Shown here piece after piece: positions 1 to 47,448 of a stretch of DNA of 64,000 nt. The DNA comes from Amorphochlora amoebiformis (Eukaryota > Cercozoa > Chlorarachniophyceae), in assembly GCA_054601695.1 (NCBI GenBank), contig BAAHQB010000489.1, positions 1 to 64,000 on the forward strand. The letters are read 5' to 3'. Under the pieces are notes generated by a model. It did not search any database. It was not told the DNA's origin and saw nothing but the letters and a program-made list of their open reading frames with translations. The stretch's first letter is position 1. Each line of letters starts with the position of its first letter. A program made the translations under genes and the position numbers.

Positions 1-19
1 AATTTGGAAAGGTTATATA

Positions 20-69
<50 letters not shown>

Positions 70-82
70 ATGTATATATATA

Positions 83-134
<52 letters not shown>

Positions 135-243
135 ATGTGTGTATGTATATGTGTGCATATATACACATGTATAATATTATATATAAATATATATTATGTA
201 TATATATATATAATAATATATTTTACATACATATATATGTATA

Positions 244-277
<34 letters not shown>

Positions 278-329
278 CTATATATATATATGTAAAATAT
301 ATAATGTATATTCCATTATATATAAATAT

Positions 330-362
<33 letters not shown>

Positions 363-415
363 TATGTATTATATATATATTTATATATCTATATATAAGA
401 TGTGCGTGTGTGTAA

Positions 416-459
<44 letters not shown>

Positions 460-463
460 ATAT

Positions 464-497
<34 letters not shown>

Positions 498-533
498 CTG
501 TAAGTATATATAAATGAGAATATGTATACATAG
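1..533. repeat. TA-rich simple repeat, no gene seen
   Basis: Almost pure TA dinucleotide with short GT/CA patches. The donor-like word ACTGTAAGTAT occurs near 497 and again near 660, and GTAAGTAT also near 413, so a splice-donor edge may have been copied here. A possible 12-nt microexon (534-545, GGTGAGTTCCTT) sits between an AG and a GTAAAT; it is only a suggestion. Otherwise this looks like intron of the gene whose exons follow. Confidence 0.7.
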
Positions 534-750
534 GGTGAGTTCCTTGTAAATTTATATATATATATATATATATAGATATATATACAATATATATATATAT
601 ATTTATATATAAATATGTATTATATATATATATATATGTATATATATGCATGTGTATTTACTGTAAGTATATGTACATATATAAATAAAAATATATATAT
701 ACACACATATATATATGTATATATATATATAGTTATATATATATTCATAG

Positions 751-816
751 GACAAGTTTCTTTTAAGCTATGCCCAGGCTGGACTGGAAAAATGGCTATG
801 GTTACTATCGGTATAC

Positions 817-908
<92 letters not shown>

Positions 909-1028
909 ATATATATACATGTATATCTATAATATATATATATGTAATATATATGTATGTATATATGTGTATATATGTATATATAAATGTATATATTATA
1001 TATGTAAAGATATATAAAGATAGTATAG

Positions 1029-1074
<46 letters not shown>

Positions 1075-1211
1075 GTGTATATATATGTACGTATGTATAA
1101 TAGATATGTGTATATATACATTATATATATATACATATGTATATATATATATATATATATACGTACATACGTGTGTGTGTATTTATTTAACATATATACA
1201 TATATACACGT

Positions 1212-1248
<37 letters not shown>

Positions 1249-1357
1249 GTGTATAGATAATATATACATATATATATGTGTGTGTGTAGGTTTTGGCCGG
1301 AGCAGGACTTCCACCTAATGGCGTACAGTATTTCCATGATCAGGTATACATCTATAC

Positions 1358-1392
<35 letters not shown>

Positions 1393-1461
1393 CATATATA
1401 TATTTATGTATATATATATATATATATGTATATACATGTTATATATATATAATATATATAC

Positions 1462-1547
<86 letters not shown>

Positions 1548-1664
1548 TGTATGAATATATATATTTATATATATGCACACTTAAATAATATATATGTATA
1601 TATATATATACATATATGTATACATATGTATATATATATTACATATGTATATATATATATATGT

Positions 1665-1742
<78 letters not shown>

Positions 1743-1756
1743 TAAATATGTATGTT

Positions 1757-1846
<90 letters not shown>

Positions 1847-1861
1847 TAAATATACATATAC

Positions 1862-1904
<43 letters not shown>

Positions 1905-2124
1905 AATATATATATATATATATATATCATATACAGAAAAATAATATTCGGTACTTTCACATCATCAATATAAACGCATATATATATATATATATATATT
2001 ATATACATATATTTAGGTCCTGGAGTTCTACACAGACCACAAATCTTTAATAAGAATAGATAGCCTCGCCATGAATATAACAGTTCCTATTCCCCCACCG
2101 AAAGGCTTCTTTTCGAGGAACTAA
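751..2124 (+). CDS. 3' part of an unrecognised gene (three exons)
   Basis: Three islands of non-repeat sequence fit one phase-0 chain. Exon 751-810 (20 codons, [20 protein letters not shown]) follows TTCATAG and precedes GTATAC. Exon 1290-1343 (18 codons, [18 protein letters not shown]) follows GTGTAG and precedes GTATAC. Terminal exon 2017-2124 starts [10 protein letters not shown] and ends PKGFFSRN before TAA at 2122-2124. The introns (811-1289 and 1344-2016) are TA repeats. Every boundary is AG/GT and frame is kept without forcing. I do not recognise the family. The first exon is hydrophobic and Trp/Leu-rich. The 5' end lies left of the window or in the TA repeat. Confidence 0.6.
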
Positions 2125-2194
2125 CTACTTTGCCGAATAAATAATCCAACTTCCTTGATCGAACCTCTTCAGCTTCCGATTGTATCTAGTATAA

Positions 2195-2232
<38 letters not shown>

Positions 2233-2264
2233 AATAAAAATAGATATGCTGTATGTATATATTT

Positions 2265-2304
<40 letters not shown>

Positions 2305-2929
2305 TAGTATGTATATTTATACGTTGACACATACATATACTGGCATAGTATCATAACACGCAGAAGTTGCAAATTGAATTGTATTTATTCTTATGTAGCA
2401 ACATGCGACATAGAACTAGATAGAATTTAGAAGGAAGCAATCATCAGAACTACATCCATAACCTACAAACCTTGAAGTGTACTATGCTAGTATGATATGT
2501 TTAGTATACAGTCACGTACGCAGCATATTCTAGATATTCTAGATATTGGACTAATTTCATTAGTACTAGAGTCCGAACGGCTGCCCAAAACTAGCAAAAG
2601 ATCTAGAGGTGGACTATACCCAGAGCTAGATCTAGTGATCTTGGATCTGAATTTAGTAATATACCACTCTAGAAGCTTGACTTCGAGTCTGCGACTTTCA
2701 TCATCACACACCAGTGATTCAAACCACCAACCAGAGCATCAAAAGCCGAACTGAAATGCACAACAGCCTGCACGCAACTAAACCCCTCTGCTGTCTCAAG
2801 CCTCTCCGTATCCCAGTAAGCACACCCCGTGCCACGTGTATGCCAGTCTGACAGGCTGTGGCCATGTTTATCTCGGGTACGTCGTCTGTATATCTACGAA
2901 CGGAAGACAGCGTTCCAAAAATATCGCCA
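2125..2929. other. 3' flank and intergenic unique sequence
   Basis: After the TAA come about 60 bases of unique sequence, a TA tract (2194-2300), then some 600 bases of non-repeat DNA rich in CTAGA/TAGATCTAG words. Short open frames exist on both strands, none with convincing splice edges or a recognised domain. Confidence 0.5.
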
Positions 2930-3035
2930 TGTCTCCAGGTCAATTCCACGATGGAATTGAAGTTCAAGGCTACCATGGTTCGGAGACTTTTGTGAGGGGC
3001 TGTATCTCCAGCGGAAGCATTCTGATATGGGTTCG
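2930..3035 (+). CDS. Possible first exon, unrecognised
   Basis: ATG at 2930 opens a frame starting MSPGQFHDGIEVQGYHG and running to about ILIW before GTTCGG near 3032. The composition is protein-like and unlike the surrounding repeats. The opposite strand is also open here (around 2976-2880), so strand is not certain. No downstream exon could be tied to it, so it may be chance. Confidence 0.25.
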
Positions 3036-3089
3036 GGTTGGTGTTTTACATTTGTACTTGGGTATGGATTATTACTTTCATGTAGAATA

Positions 3090-3131
3090 TATATATATAA
3101 TATAATATATATATTATGTATTATATATGTT

Positions 3132-3187
<56 letters not shown>

Positions 3188-3202
3188 TTGTTATACATAC
3201 GC

Positions 3203-3251
<49 letters not shown>

Positions 3252-3382
3252 CTATATATGCATATATATACACACATACATGTGCATATGTGTATATGTA
3301 TGTGCATACATACATATACATACACATATTTTCACATATATTACATACATATAGCATATATTATATATATATATATATGTAC

Positions 3383-3440
<58 letters not shown>

Positions 3441-3503
3441 TATGTACATAAATGTATGTATGGATTTACAGAGATATTTATATACATATATATTATATAT
3501 TAT

Positions 3504-3565
<62 letters not shown>

Positions 3566-3612
3566 ATGTGGTATGTACGTAAATGTATGTATGGATGTAC
3601 ATATATAATAAC

Positions 3613-3646
<34 letters not shown>

Positions 3647-3770
3647 GTATATATATATATATGTATGTGGTATGTACGTAAATGTATGTATGGATGAATT
3701 TTTGTAAAATATACGTCTGCACTATAGGATATCACGATATAAATCTTTTATAGTTATATAGGATATATAC

Positions 3771-3816
<46 letters not shown>

Positions 3817-3922
3817 CTATTTATAATATACATAGGTATTTCCAAAGAATCTATATATGGTATCATAAATCTATTTTTACTATAAACATATATATATATA
3901 TATATATTTATATATTTATATA

Positions 3923-3964
<42 letters not shown>

Positions 3965-4003
3965 TGTATATATGTAAAGTTTTATATAAATGTGATATTT
4001 AGT

Positions 4004-4048
<45 letters not shown>

Positions 4049-4060
4049 TATTTATATTTA
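3090..4060. repeat. TA-rich block with three copies of a 27-bp word
   Basis: Mostly TA and short CA/GT runs. The word GTATGTACGTAAATGTATG followed by TATGGAT occurs near 3440 (with one change), 3570 and 3670, spaced by TA tracts. It resembles the donor-edge copies seen in the genes further right. No coding exon is supported. Confidence 0.6.
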
Positions 4061-4209
4061 TACCTTCAACTGGTTTGAGGGCCCGTACAATCGTCGCTGC
4101 AGAGGCGTTACATAACTCTTTCATAGCTAATCCATACCTGACAATGTTAAACATTCTCGGTGAACGGACATATCAACCTAGTTTATAAAGGTGGTGGTAC
4201 AAATATATA

Positions 4210-5286
4210 TCACCTATCTTCGTTCGTGGGTGACTGAAACCATTGTCGTAATGATAAAGTCAGAGTACGGCGAGCATGTGAGACAGCCGGCGACGGCTGG
4301 CCGTTGATATCGTAAGACGGGTTGAGTACGCTCCGAACAGTTGGCAAGCCCTCCTGTAGCGTGTGAATGATCTGTTGCTTTGTGGTGAGCGGTCCACTCC
4401 AGCTCTTCTTGCTCTTAGCTTCTACTGGCATCTCCTCATTCTGGTCGTCGATCGGGTCGATGGACCTGCCATTTGTCTCCGGTAAGATTTCCGTAATCCT
4501 TGCCTTATCTTCTTTCCTTTTCTCCTGCATAGTGAACAATAGGTTGTTAGACAAGGTACTCTGGCGTTTGATGGTGTCAGAGGGAAATAAAATTCACCTC
4601 GAATCCAAGCTGCTTAGCTTCCGTACACATCTTCCGCTCAAGCTGCGCACGCAGCTCCTTGAGGTCCTCTACCTCCTCTTCTGGAATGCTAGAATCCCTC
4701 ACATTCCCGCTAATATGAAAATGTTAGTCTAGACACTCAAGTGAATATCGGGAAAACCCACCGTGATCCATTCGATTGCGATCCCCATGGCGTCAGGTCC
4801 CTGAGTTTGGAACTTTGGTCAGGTTTGAAAATCGAGCTGCGGTGGGATTTTGAATACCTTGGCTCAGAATTGCATACGCTATCGAAGAGGCTTTTCGCGG
4901 CGAGAGGAACCTGAGGGAGAGAAATCAAACACGGCTATTATGGCTTTCGCGATGGTGACCAACCTGTCGCTTCAACGCGAGCGGCTTCTTTAGGAACTTA
5001 GAGCCTGAAAAGCAGCGGATAATCTCAACAAACGTCGAACCTTCGGTTGTGAATCTTTAATTACCTTTTTTGAAGACTTGGACCAACATAACCGCGTCAT
5101 TCTGTAGCTCAACGAAGCACCAGCCTGCGGACACACCGAGGGGAAAAATCGGTCTCTTGTGTTGATACCTTGTACTTGTACAAACATACCATTCTTCGTG
5201 AGTTCTTGGGACAGCGATGCCACGTTGCCAGGAGTCAGAAGACCGATGAGAGGGTCGCCCGGGTGACCAGCAGGGAAGGTCGCCAT
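4210..5286 (-). CDS. Unrecognised 257-residue protein, six exons with short introns
   Basis: Read on the minus strand as exons 5286-5190, 5124-5065, 5004-4964, 4910-4762, 4709-4598 and 4524-4210. All five introns are GT-AG, 52-73 nt long and unique in sequence, and all phases agree. The product starts MATFPAGHPGDPLIGLL, continues NGWCFVELQNDAVMLVQVF, has a charged helical stretch (EEEVEDLKELRAQLERK) near residues 126-142, and ends QWFQSPTNEDR. An in-frame ATG at 5343 would add 19 basic residues, so the start is uncertain. No domain is recognised. Its compact introns contrast with the repeat-filled introns of the plus-strand genes. Confidence 0.8.
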
Positions 5287-5600
5287 TCTCTCAACTTTCT
5301 CAAGACGCCGAAATTTTATTCGCGCGTGAGCGTTAGGTAACATCGTGACACATCAGAGTGACATCTGTATTTTTGAAAAAATGGTGATGGTTGCTTGAAG
5401 TAGGTTCGTTGCCTATAATTGTCTTCCTGTCCGCTCTCATCGATATCGTACAGAGTCTTGCGTTGGAGGAGGTTGTAGAGCAAGCCTAGGAAGAGATTTT
5501 GCGCGAAATTCTGGGAGGAAATGATGTTTTCGGCGATTTTTTGGATGGTTATTTGTCGGGGATGCCGAGGAGAGACTGGGGTTGGTTTATTTGATACGTG
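5287..5600. promoter_or_regulatory. Upstream region between divergent genes
   Basis: About 310 bases of unique sequence between the start of the minus-strand gene and the TA repeat that leads into the plus-strand gene beginning by 5881. It probably holds the promoter of the former and perhaps the 5' exon of the latter; an ATGATG near 5521 opens a short frame. No promoter motif can be claimed. Confidence 0.35.
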
Positions 5601-5603
5601 TAC

Positions 5604-5646
<43 letters not shown>

Positions 5647-5672
5647 TATATATATATATATATATATGTGTG

Positions 5673-5704
<32 letters not shown>

Positions 5705-5815
5705 GAATAACATATATTTAAATACTTGTGTATTTATTCAGTTAGCGACACTCAAAAGATATCATTGAAGATATATATATATATATATATATATACATAT
5801 GTATATATATATATG

Positions 5816-5871
<56 letters not shown>

Positions 5872-5880
5872 TATAGATAG

Positions 5881-9816
<3,936 letters not shown>

Positions 9817-10278
9817 GTTAGGGTTAGGGTTAGGGTTAGGGGGTTAGGGTTAGGGTTAGGGTTAGGGTTAGGGTTAGGGTTACGGTTAGGGTTAGGGTTA
9901 GGCTTAGGCTTAGGCTTAGGGTTAGTCATAGGGTTAGGCTTAGGGTTAGGGTTAGGCTTAGGGTTAGAGTTAGGGTTAGGCTTAGGGTTAGAGTTAGGGT
10001 TAGGGTTAGGTTAGGGTTAGGGTTAGGGTTTGGATTAAGGCTTGAGTTCAAATTAGGGTTAGGGTTAGGGTTAGGGTTAGGGTTAGGGTTAGGCTTAGGC
10101 TTAGGCTTAAGCTTAGGTTTAGGGTTAGGCTGAGGGTTAGAGTTAGGGTTAGGGTTAGGTTAGGGTTAGGGTTAGGGTTAGGGTTTGGATAAAGGCTTGA
10201 GTTTTAAGTTAGGGTTAGGGTTAGGGTTAGGGTTAGGGTTAGGTTAGGGTTAGGGTTAGGGTTAGGGTTAGGGTTAGG
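9817..10278 (+). repeat. Interstitial TTAGGG array forming an intron
   Basis: About 460 bases of GGGTTA units starting exactly at the donor of the preceding exon (CCAAAG then GTTAGGG). Variants (TTAGGC, TTTGGATTAAGGCTTGAG) recur at about 10030 and 10183, giving a higher-order unit of about 150 bases. After it, CTTACTAG followed by GGCTCAA and GTTGAT could be a 7-nt phase-correct microexon at 10279-10285; this is speculative. Confidence 0.85.
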
Positions 10279-10319
10279 AATCTTACTAGGGCTCAAGTTG
10301 ATACCATTAAAAACTTCGA

Positions 10320-10379
<60 letters not shown>

Positions 10380-10428
10380 GTATATCTACGTACATATGTT
10401 ATACTTATATACATTTTATAAGTATACA

Positions 10429-10463
<35 letters not shown>

Positions 10464-10556
10464 CATATATGTATATATATACATGTATATATATATGTAT
10501 ATATATACATGTATATATATATATATGTATATGTGTATATGTGTATGTATATCCAG

Positions 10557-10585
10557 ACATATTGTTTTTTCCTCTTCTTGAGTTC
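10557..10585 (+). repeat. Diverged copy of exon 10703-10740
   Basis: Preceded by GTATATCCAG and followed by GTATAT. It reads ILFFPLLEF against [12 protein letters not shown] in the same phase. Both have the shared core CCTCTTCTT, so this is an older copy of the exon with both splice edges present. Confidence 0.5.
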
Positions 10586-10593
10586 GTATATAT

Positions 10594-10643
<50 letters not shown>

Positions 10644-10654
10644 ATATATATATG

Positions 10655-10686
<32 letters not shown>

Positions 10687-10702
10687 GTGTATGTATGTCC
10701 AG

Positions 10703-20567
<9,865 letters not shown>

Positions 20568-20568
20568 G

Positions 20569-20618
<50 letters not shown>

Positions 20619-20653
20619 CAAAAGTGCTATAAATGATAATGGTCTATCCGAAT

Positions 20654-20697
<44 letters not shown>

Positions 20698-20759
20698 ATA
20701 TTTGTGTGTGTGTATATATACAAAAGTCCTATAAATGATAATGGTCTATCGGAATAGGG

Positions 20760-20791
<32 letters not shown>

Positions 20792-20853
20792 AAAGTGCTA
20801 TATATGCTAATGGTCTATCGGAATAGGGTATATATTTATATATACATTTATAC

Positions 20854-20888
<35 letters not shown>

Positions 20889-20935
20889 AAAGTGCTATAT
20901 ATGGTAATGGTCTATCGGAATAGGGTATATATTTA
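20619..20935 (+). repeat. Four copies of a 31-base exon-like element
   Basis: AAAAGTGCTATAAATGATAA then TGGTCTATCCGAATAG occurs near 20619, 20723, 20790 and 20888 with changes. In the phase left by exon 20524-20567 it reads AINDNGLSE and then TAG, so segment B may end here. If so, segment C needs its own start, which I do not see. Confidence 0.6.
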
Positions 20936-21950
<1,015 letters not shown>

Positions 21951-22031
21951 CACAAACAAACACACACAATCACACTTCCCGCATTCTCAACCCTAACCCT
22001 AACCCTAACCCTAACCCTAACCCTAATCCAG

Positions 22032-30555
<8,524 letters not shown>

Positions 30556-30980
30556 TTAAAGTACGATTAGTGGCTTACTATTGTTAGTAGCGTGGAATAT
30601 AGTGAAAGATTAATAATTAACTATCCTCACAACCCAAGACCACGCGTTACACTAGTTAAAGTACGATTAGTGGCTTACTATTGTTAGTAGCGTGGAATAT
30701 AGTGAAAGATTAATAATTAACTATCCTCACAACCCAAGACCACGCGTTACACTAGTTAAAGTACGATTAGTGGCTTACTATATATATATATATATATAGT
30801 ATATATGCGCGCGCGCGCGATTGACTAGCTATTGTTAGTAGCGTGGAATATAGTGAAAGATTAATAATTAAATATCCTCACAACCCAAGACCACGCGTTA
30901 CACTAGTTAAAGTACGATTAGTGGCTTACTATTGTTAGTAGCGTGGAAAATAGTGAAAGATTAATAATAAACTATCCTCA
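30556..30980 (+). repeat. About 100-bp tandem repeat of the stop-codon exon and 3' flank
   Basis: The unit ACAACCCAAGACCACGC through the TAG and TTAAAGTACGATTAGTGGCT to AATTAACTATCCTCAC occurs about four times, starting near 30528, 30629, 30729 and 30881. Only the first is in the coding frame; later ones have one C fewer before GTTAC. The third is split at about 30780-30828 by TA plus a short GCGCGCGCGC run and ATTGACTAG. Confidence 0.95.
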
Positions 30981-31135
30981 TCGATGCATCCTAGTCATCG
31001 GTGGTCACATAAGGATTAGATATCATCTAGATCATAGTCAGCTAGTATATATATATTTATATATATATATATATATGTATTTATCATATATATAATCCAC
31101 TTAAGCTTGTCTAGTTAAAAAATATGTGTACATAC

Positions 31136-31178
<43 letters not shown>

Positions 31179-31423
31179 TATATATACCGTGAACAACAAA
31201 GATAATATTAAAATACAACTTACGGTAATTTCTAGATTTCAACCCGGTTCAATCACTGAACTTACAAAGTAGTGTATTTCGATTCTCGATCTATACACGT
31301 GGAAACCTCATCTCATCTCAACGTGTGAACCCTCTGATCCTATGGCTACGTATCCCGCTGAATATATGAACTTCATCGCGGATTCGGACGATTGCCGTGC
31401 CCGGACATCGACTGTTCGGAATG
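30981..31423. other. Intergenic sequence between convergent genes
   Basis: Unique and TA-rich DNA between the end of segment C and the end of the minus-strand RPABC4 gene. An ATG at 31341 on the plus strand gives a 34-codon frame that overlaps the minus-strand terminal exon; I take it as a shadow. Confidence 0.5.
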
Positions 31424-32560
<1,137 letters not shown>

Positions 32561-33040
32561 TTTTCCAGGATGTCACAGAGGTCTGTCACACGCAAAAGCC
32601 CGGAAACTGTCACACAGATCTGTCACAGGTCACACTCCGGAAACTGTCACTCAGAGGTGTCACAGCTCACACTCTATTCACAAATGGGGCCGTGCTTGAG
32701 AGGTGGGTGTATATATCTGCTCACTGTGCGTATTTCCACCGGCCATGGAGCGCAATGTACCTTTCGTTTTCCTTTCTTCCTAAAATACACGTGTGCACAC
32801 GTGTTTTCGCGCTCTGGTGCATGTATTAACGCTCCGAAGAAGCGCGGGTCACCCCGATGGACATCGCGGAGATGTGCTATCGCATGCGCAGCGGACGCCG
32901 TATGCAAATATCACGGCCACTAAACAGATTTTTCGAACAGATTTTTCGAGTTGGAAAAAGGTTGATGTAGTTCTGGTGTCAGACGGTGTGAGAAAATGAA
33001 TGAGCTGTCGAGAATATATATGTGTATGTATATGTGTATG

Positions 33041-33091
<51 letters not shown>

Positions 33092-33288
33092 TACATATAA
33101 TATATACATATGTATATATATCTTTTCACACATACATTTACTATAGAGTACATATAATATATACATATGTATATATATCTTTTCACACATACATTTACAT
33201 GTATATATTGATAGACTCGGTCAATAATCTAACACAATACAACACTACACACCAACACTGCGCAACATAATAATACCTAAAACACAGG
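32561..33288. promoter_or_regulatory. Shared upstream region of divergent RPABC4 and BtuF-like genes
   Basis: Holds a short minisatellite (32570-32675) with repeated GGAAACTGTCACNCAG and TGTCACAG words, unique GC-richer sequence to about 33010, and a TA tract with a repeated GAGTACATATAATATATAC plus ATATCTTTTCACACATACA block (33090 and 33146). No promoter motif can be assigned. Confidence 0.5.
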
Positions 33289-43538
<10,250 letters not shown>

Positions 43539-44169
43539 TCTCTTACCTATAATGACTATATAATCGTTAATAGTTAGAAATATCTAGATATATCATACTC
43601 TAGTATACTTTTCCGAATGATTTAAATGAAGGAATGTAATATTTTATCGTATGCATAAGCTACATCTAGTTGTACATCGAGGCTTCTTGCTAGCTTCTCC
43701 GACAATCTCTTCATTCAAACTAGTCATAGTTTATACTAGTATATATATAGACCATTACCAACGCGCAATAGACTGCTCAGCTTAAGATGATAAGTATCAC
43801 TGTGTGTCGTATTTTTTTTTTTTTATCGCATAATTGTGTACACGTGTCTGTACATTCCTAGCATTCACTAGATCTAATACTAGTAATACTATAAAACATA
43901 TTGCCTATATTGCATCATGGTATACACGTACGTATATATCTAGTATATAATAGTATATGCCGGTTGTGCGATTGTATCTAGTGTACCGTATACTACAATT
44001 CATCTAAAATTAATATATATCGTATATATATATATATATATACACATATGTATAACATTAGTAGAAGAAGCTGCGTAGAATGATGTACAGGGAAACACAT
44101 GATGAACCGTATCTGCTAATACTAGCAATCTGACCCTATTCTGCCTACTCGCTATCCTCAGAGAGTCCG
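43539..44169. other. 3' flank and intergenic unique sequence
   Basis: Non-repeat DNA rich in CTAGT/ACTAG words after the BtuF-like stop. No coding exon is supported. Confidence 0.5.
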
Positions 44170-44269
44170 ATGGCCCAGTATCCAGGTGGAGTCTTTGGAA
44201 TTTCACAGTTTCGCCGGTGGCGTGACACGTGGTTGCAAAATGTGGTTCCTGAGGATGTTCTAGATTTAG
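44170..44269 (+). CDS. Possible first exon, unrecognised
   Basis: ATG at 44170 opens MAQYPGGVFGISQFRRWRDT then WLQNVVPEDVLDL, ending in phase 1 at GTATTT. The composition is protein-like. A partial copy (AAAATGGTTCCTGAGAAGAA) lies at 44408, as for other stuttered exons. The rest of the gene was not found; a minus-strand gene starts its 3' end at 44903. Confidence 0.45.
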
Positions 44270-44482
44270 GTATTTCTAGATGTATATATGCATTGTTACA
44301 TGTATTATATGGGTTCTATATTACATGTATGTACATATATATATATATGTATATATGTATATATATGTATATATATATATATATATATATACATATATAT
44401 ACATTACAAAATGGTTCCTGAGAAGAATACTCTACATTTACACAGTAAATATATGTATAGCATACAAGATATAAATACATAT

Positions 44483-44537
<55 letters not shown>

Positions 44538-44617
44538 CATATATTATAAATGTCCTACCCACATACATGTGCAATAAAAAACATATACATAATATTATAT
44601 TATATATTTATATATGC

Positions 44618-44654
<37 letters not shown>

Positions 44655-44676
44655 ATTAATATATATAACACTATAT

Positions 44677-44732
<56 letters not shown>

Positions 44733-44770
44733 GCATATATATATACATGTGTGCGTAATATATATATATG

Positions 44771-44861
<91 letters not shown>

Positions 44862-44866
44862 GGTCT

Positions 44867-44901
<35 letters not shown>

Positions 44902-44902
44902 C
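44270..44902. repeat. TA repeat with small unique islands
   Basis: Mostly TA. Islands near 44409-44460 and 44545-44585 are too short to call. The minus-strand gene's last recognised donor opens into this TA repeat. Confidence 0.6.
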
Positions 44903-46701
44903 ATTCAAAAAATCTACCCAGAAGAGCCTCTCTATCCGCCACAGTATCCTTGACCATTTTATACCACTCCTCACACTGAAACACAAAGAAAGGGATCTCG
45001 TAAACAATCAACATAAACACATGTAACCCAACGCAAACACCCTTTCCAACCTCTGAACAAGCAAATCCTGGCATCGACTGTCTCTCCGCCTTCTTCCGCA
45101 CCGTCGGAAGACATGCCACCATCTTAGGCGAAGGGTCCGTCGTAGAAGTAGATTTTTTTGACGAAGATCGGACCCCTTTGCACTTTTTAACTGAGTTCAC
45201 GCCAAGAGTCTGGAGAGCTCGAGAGCTGGAGCTGGATTTGAGAGGATTAGTCATTCGGACGCTTTCGGACGGGTTCGGGTTTGGGGTGGGGGTGTGGGTG
45301 GGGGCAGGGGACACGGTGGAGCGGATAGGGACGAATCGCTTGGAGGACCGTGGCTCGGGGTTGAGTGAGGACATGCGAAGGTGCTTGCGGGACGTGTTGA
45401 GCTTGGGCTTGAGTTTGGGCTTGGGATGGGGTTGATGGTGATCAAATTTCGGGGTTTTGGTAGAGTGTGAGGCTGGAATAGATTTCTTGGGTCTAATTTT
45501 CGGCGGAGGGGGCTTGGCGAATTGGACGAGTTCGGAGATCGATGTGCATTGTGTGTCTATTGGAAAACATGTGCAGATCAGGAAACCCCATATGTTATAT
45601 ATTCGTCTCCTTCTTCCCTCAGCCGTAGGTATAAATATTACACTCACCCTGCATGATTTCAGGAGCCTCCGGCCTAGCGTCAAAATTCCTTTTTCCTCCA
45701 ATCTTCCCCTGAAGAGAGGACGACGGAGACCCTGATAAGTGCTGCTTCCTGCGAGCATCGGCAGACTGAGGTGTCTTGCGCTTGCGCGAGAGTTGGATAG
45801 AGCGCGGGGAGAACATCATGACAACGGGGTCGGGCTTTTGTGTAGGTTTGGATTCGAAGAGCATCTCGGGAGTGGCGGAGGACCTAGATGTATGTGATTC
45901 AGGGTTTTGATGACTGTTCAGCATGGATAGGCGTATGTGCCTATACCTTCGAGTGATTGAAGAGTTAGATTTACTCCTTCTGATTTTCTTCCCAGAAGAC
46001 GAATGCGTCATCTTCTGCCACAAGCGGCGTTGCTTTCCCTCGAAGCTCTTGCGCATTTCGTTTTTCTCCTTTTCAAACCGCTCTTTTTCTTCGGCTTGGG
46101 CTTTCTCCTGAGCGAGCAGCTGGTCATGGGATGCGCGCAGTTGGTCTTTAGTAGCGCGCAGCTGGTCCTTACAGGCTCGGAGTTCGGATTTGATGCGCAT
46201 GACAACGGATTCCAGCTAAGAATCGACACGAAAGAGTTATGAAGGCAGAATGAGGTACAGGAACGAGGGAAGGGTTCGTGAAATAATAGAGTGAAATGTG
46301 GGGTATAGGCAATATATGCGGTGATGACTTTCTGCTTGGATTGGAAATGAATCTTATTCTGCTCTTCAACGCAGGTTTCCAGCTTCTTGATGTTCCTCTT
46401 TTGCTCGACAATCGTGCGCTCACGATCCGTAACCGCATTGGTCAGCTCACCAAGGAGACCTGAGAGTAGAAAATCAATCAATCCAGCCTTCACACACAAC
46501 TAACCGTTGGCACATTCAAATAGACGCTACTTGGCAGCCCTTCCCCCCCCCGATCAGAGCTCCCCTAACCCTGAAATTTGGAGCTATGTCATGAATCAGA
46601 CATTTGTGATCCTTTCTCAGTTGGACATCCCGCATGGACAGCTCGACAATCCTGCTCGCGAACGATTCCAAGGACTTCCTCTCGGGAGGGTCGGTTCCCA
46701 T
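44903..46701 (-). CDS. Coiled-coil, basic and proline-rich protein, unrecognised
   Basis: Minus-strand exons with agreeing phases: 46459-46329 (LLGELTNAVTDRERTIVEQK to FQSKQK), 46215-45947 (LESVVMRIKSELRACKDQLR and on), 45883-45648 (SSATPEMLFESKPTQKPDP), 45556-45051 (CTSISELVQFAKPPPPKIRP) and 44975-44903 (CEEWYKMVKDTVADREALLG). Introns are GT-AG, 63-113 nt and unique. Residues around KDQLRATKDQLRASHDQLLA form a short internal repeat inside a coiled coil; the middle is basic and Pro/Ser-rich. A likely 5' exon (46701-46570, MGTDPPERKSLESFASRIVE) ends in a phase that does not match the next exon, and an alternative ATG lies at 46780; a nearby run of nine G could be miscounted. The 3' end continues past a GTATAT donor at 44902 into TA repeat. 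Not recognised; the architecture suggests a cytoskeletal or chromosome-associated protein, but that is a guess. Confidence 0.75.
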
Positions 46702-46780
46702 GGCGGGAGATTGCTTGGAGTTTCGCCGAAATATTATCTAGTTTATTCATAAAACTTCGGCAACCCCATGACAATGACAT

Positions 46781-47259
46781 CGTGGGTGGTTTGCGTGATG
46801 GAGCCGTATGTAGCGCGTGATTCCCCCTATTGTATCATTACGGAGCTTCGTCCGAATGCCAGTGGACATACGGGCCTTTCGCGAGGACCAGGGAGGGGAT
46901 GTCAAGAGGGTAGGAGAAGGGAAGGGGGTAAGGGGAATGTAGAAATGTTTTTTCCTCTTTTTCGGGGAGGGTCGGTAATTTTTTAATGAGATTATGGGAA
47001 CCTTTTTGCATCGTGCATGTATGCGGACACGAATATTTCTTTCTCTATTCTGCTTCTGTGCGAACTTTTCGATGATTTTGTCGGTAAGTCTTTTTTTTTC
47101 CCGGGGGTAGAGGGCGAAGGGGGGCTGAGTTTATAGTTCGAAACTCACACGCGGACGTATACTCGCTTTATGATATGTACACATATATATGTGTATACAC
47201 ATATATATATATATATATTATATTTGTATGTATTTGTGTATCTACATATACATATACAC

Positions 47260-47316
<57 letters not shown>

Positions 47317-47341
47317 TATATACACTTATGCATACGCAATA

Positions 47342-47388
<47 letters not shown>

Positions 47389-47448
47389 TATATATACACA
47401 TATATATATATATACACACATATACATACATATTATACAAATACATAG
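46781..47448. promoter_or_regulatory. Region between divergent genes with a possible 5' exon
   Basis: Unique sequence to about 47160, then TA/CA repeat. ATG at 47021 gives MRTRIFLSLFCFCANFSMIL and a GTAAGT donor at 47084 in phase 0, which would fit the next exon (47449). It looks like a hydrophobic leader and not the usual start of seryl-tRNA synthetase, so an additional exon or different start is possible. Confidence 0.35.

Noticed and set aside
2497-2976. Small genes in the unique region after the first gene
   Set aside because: Overlapping frames on both strands, no recognised domain and no coherent splice edges.
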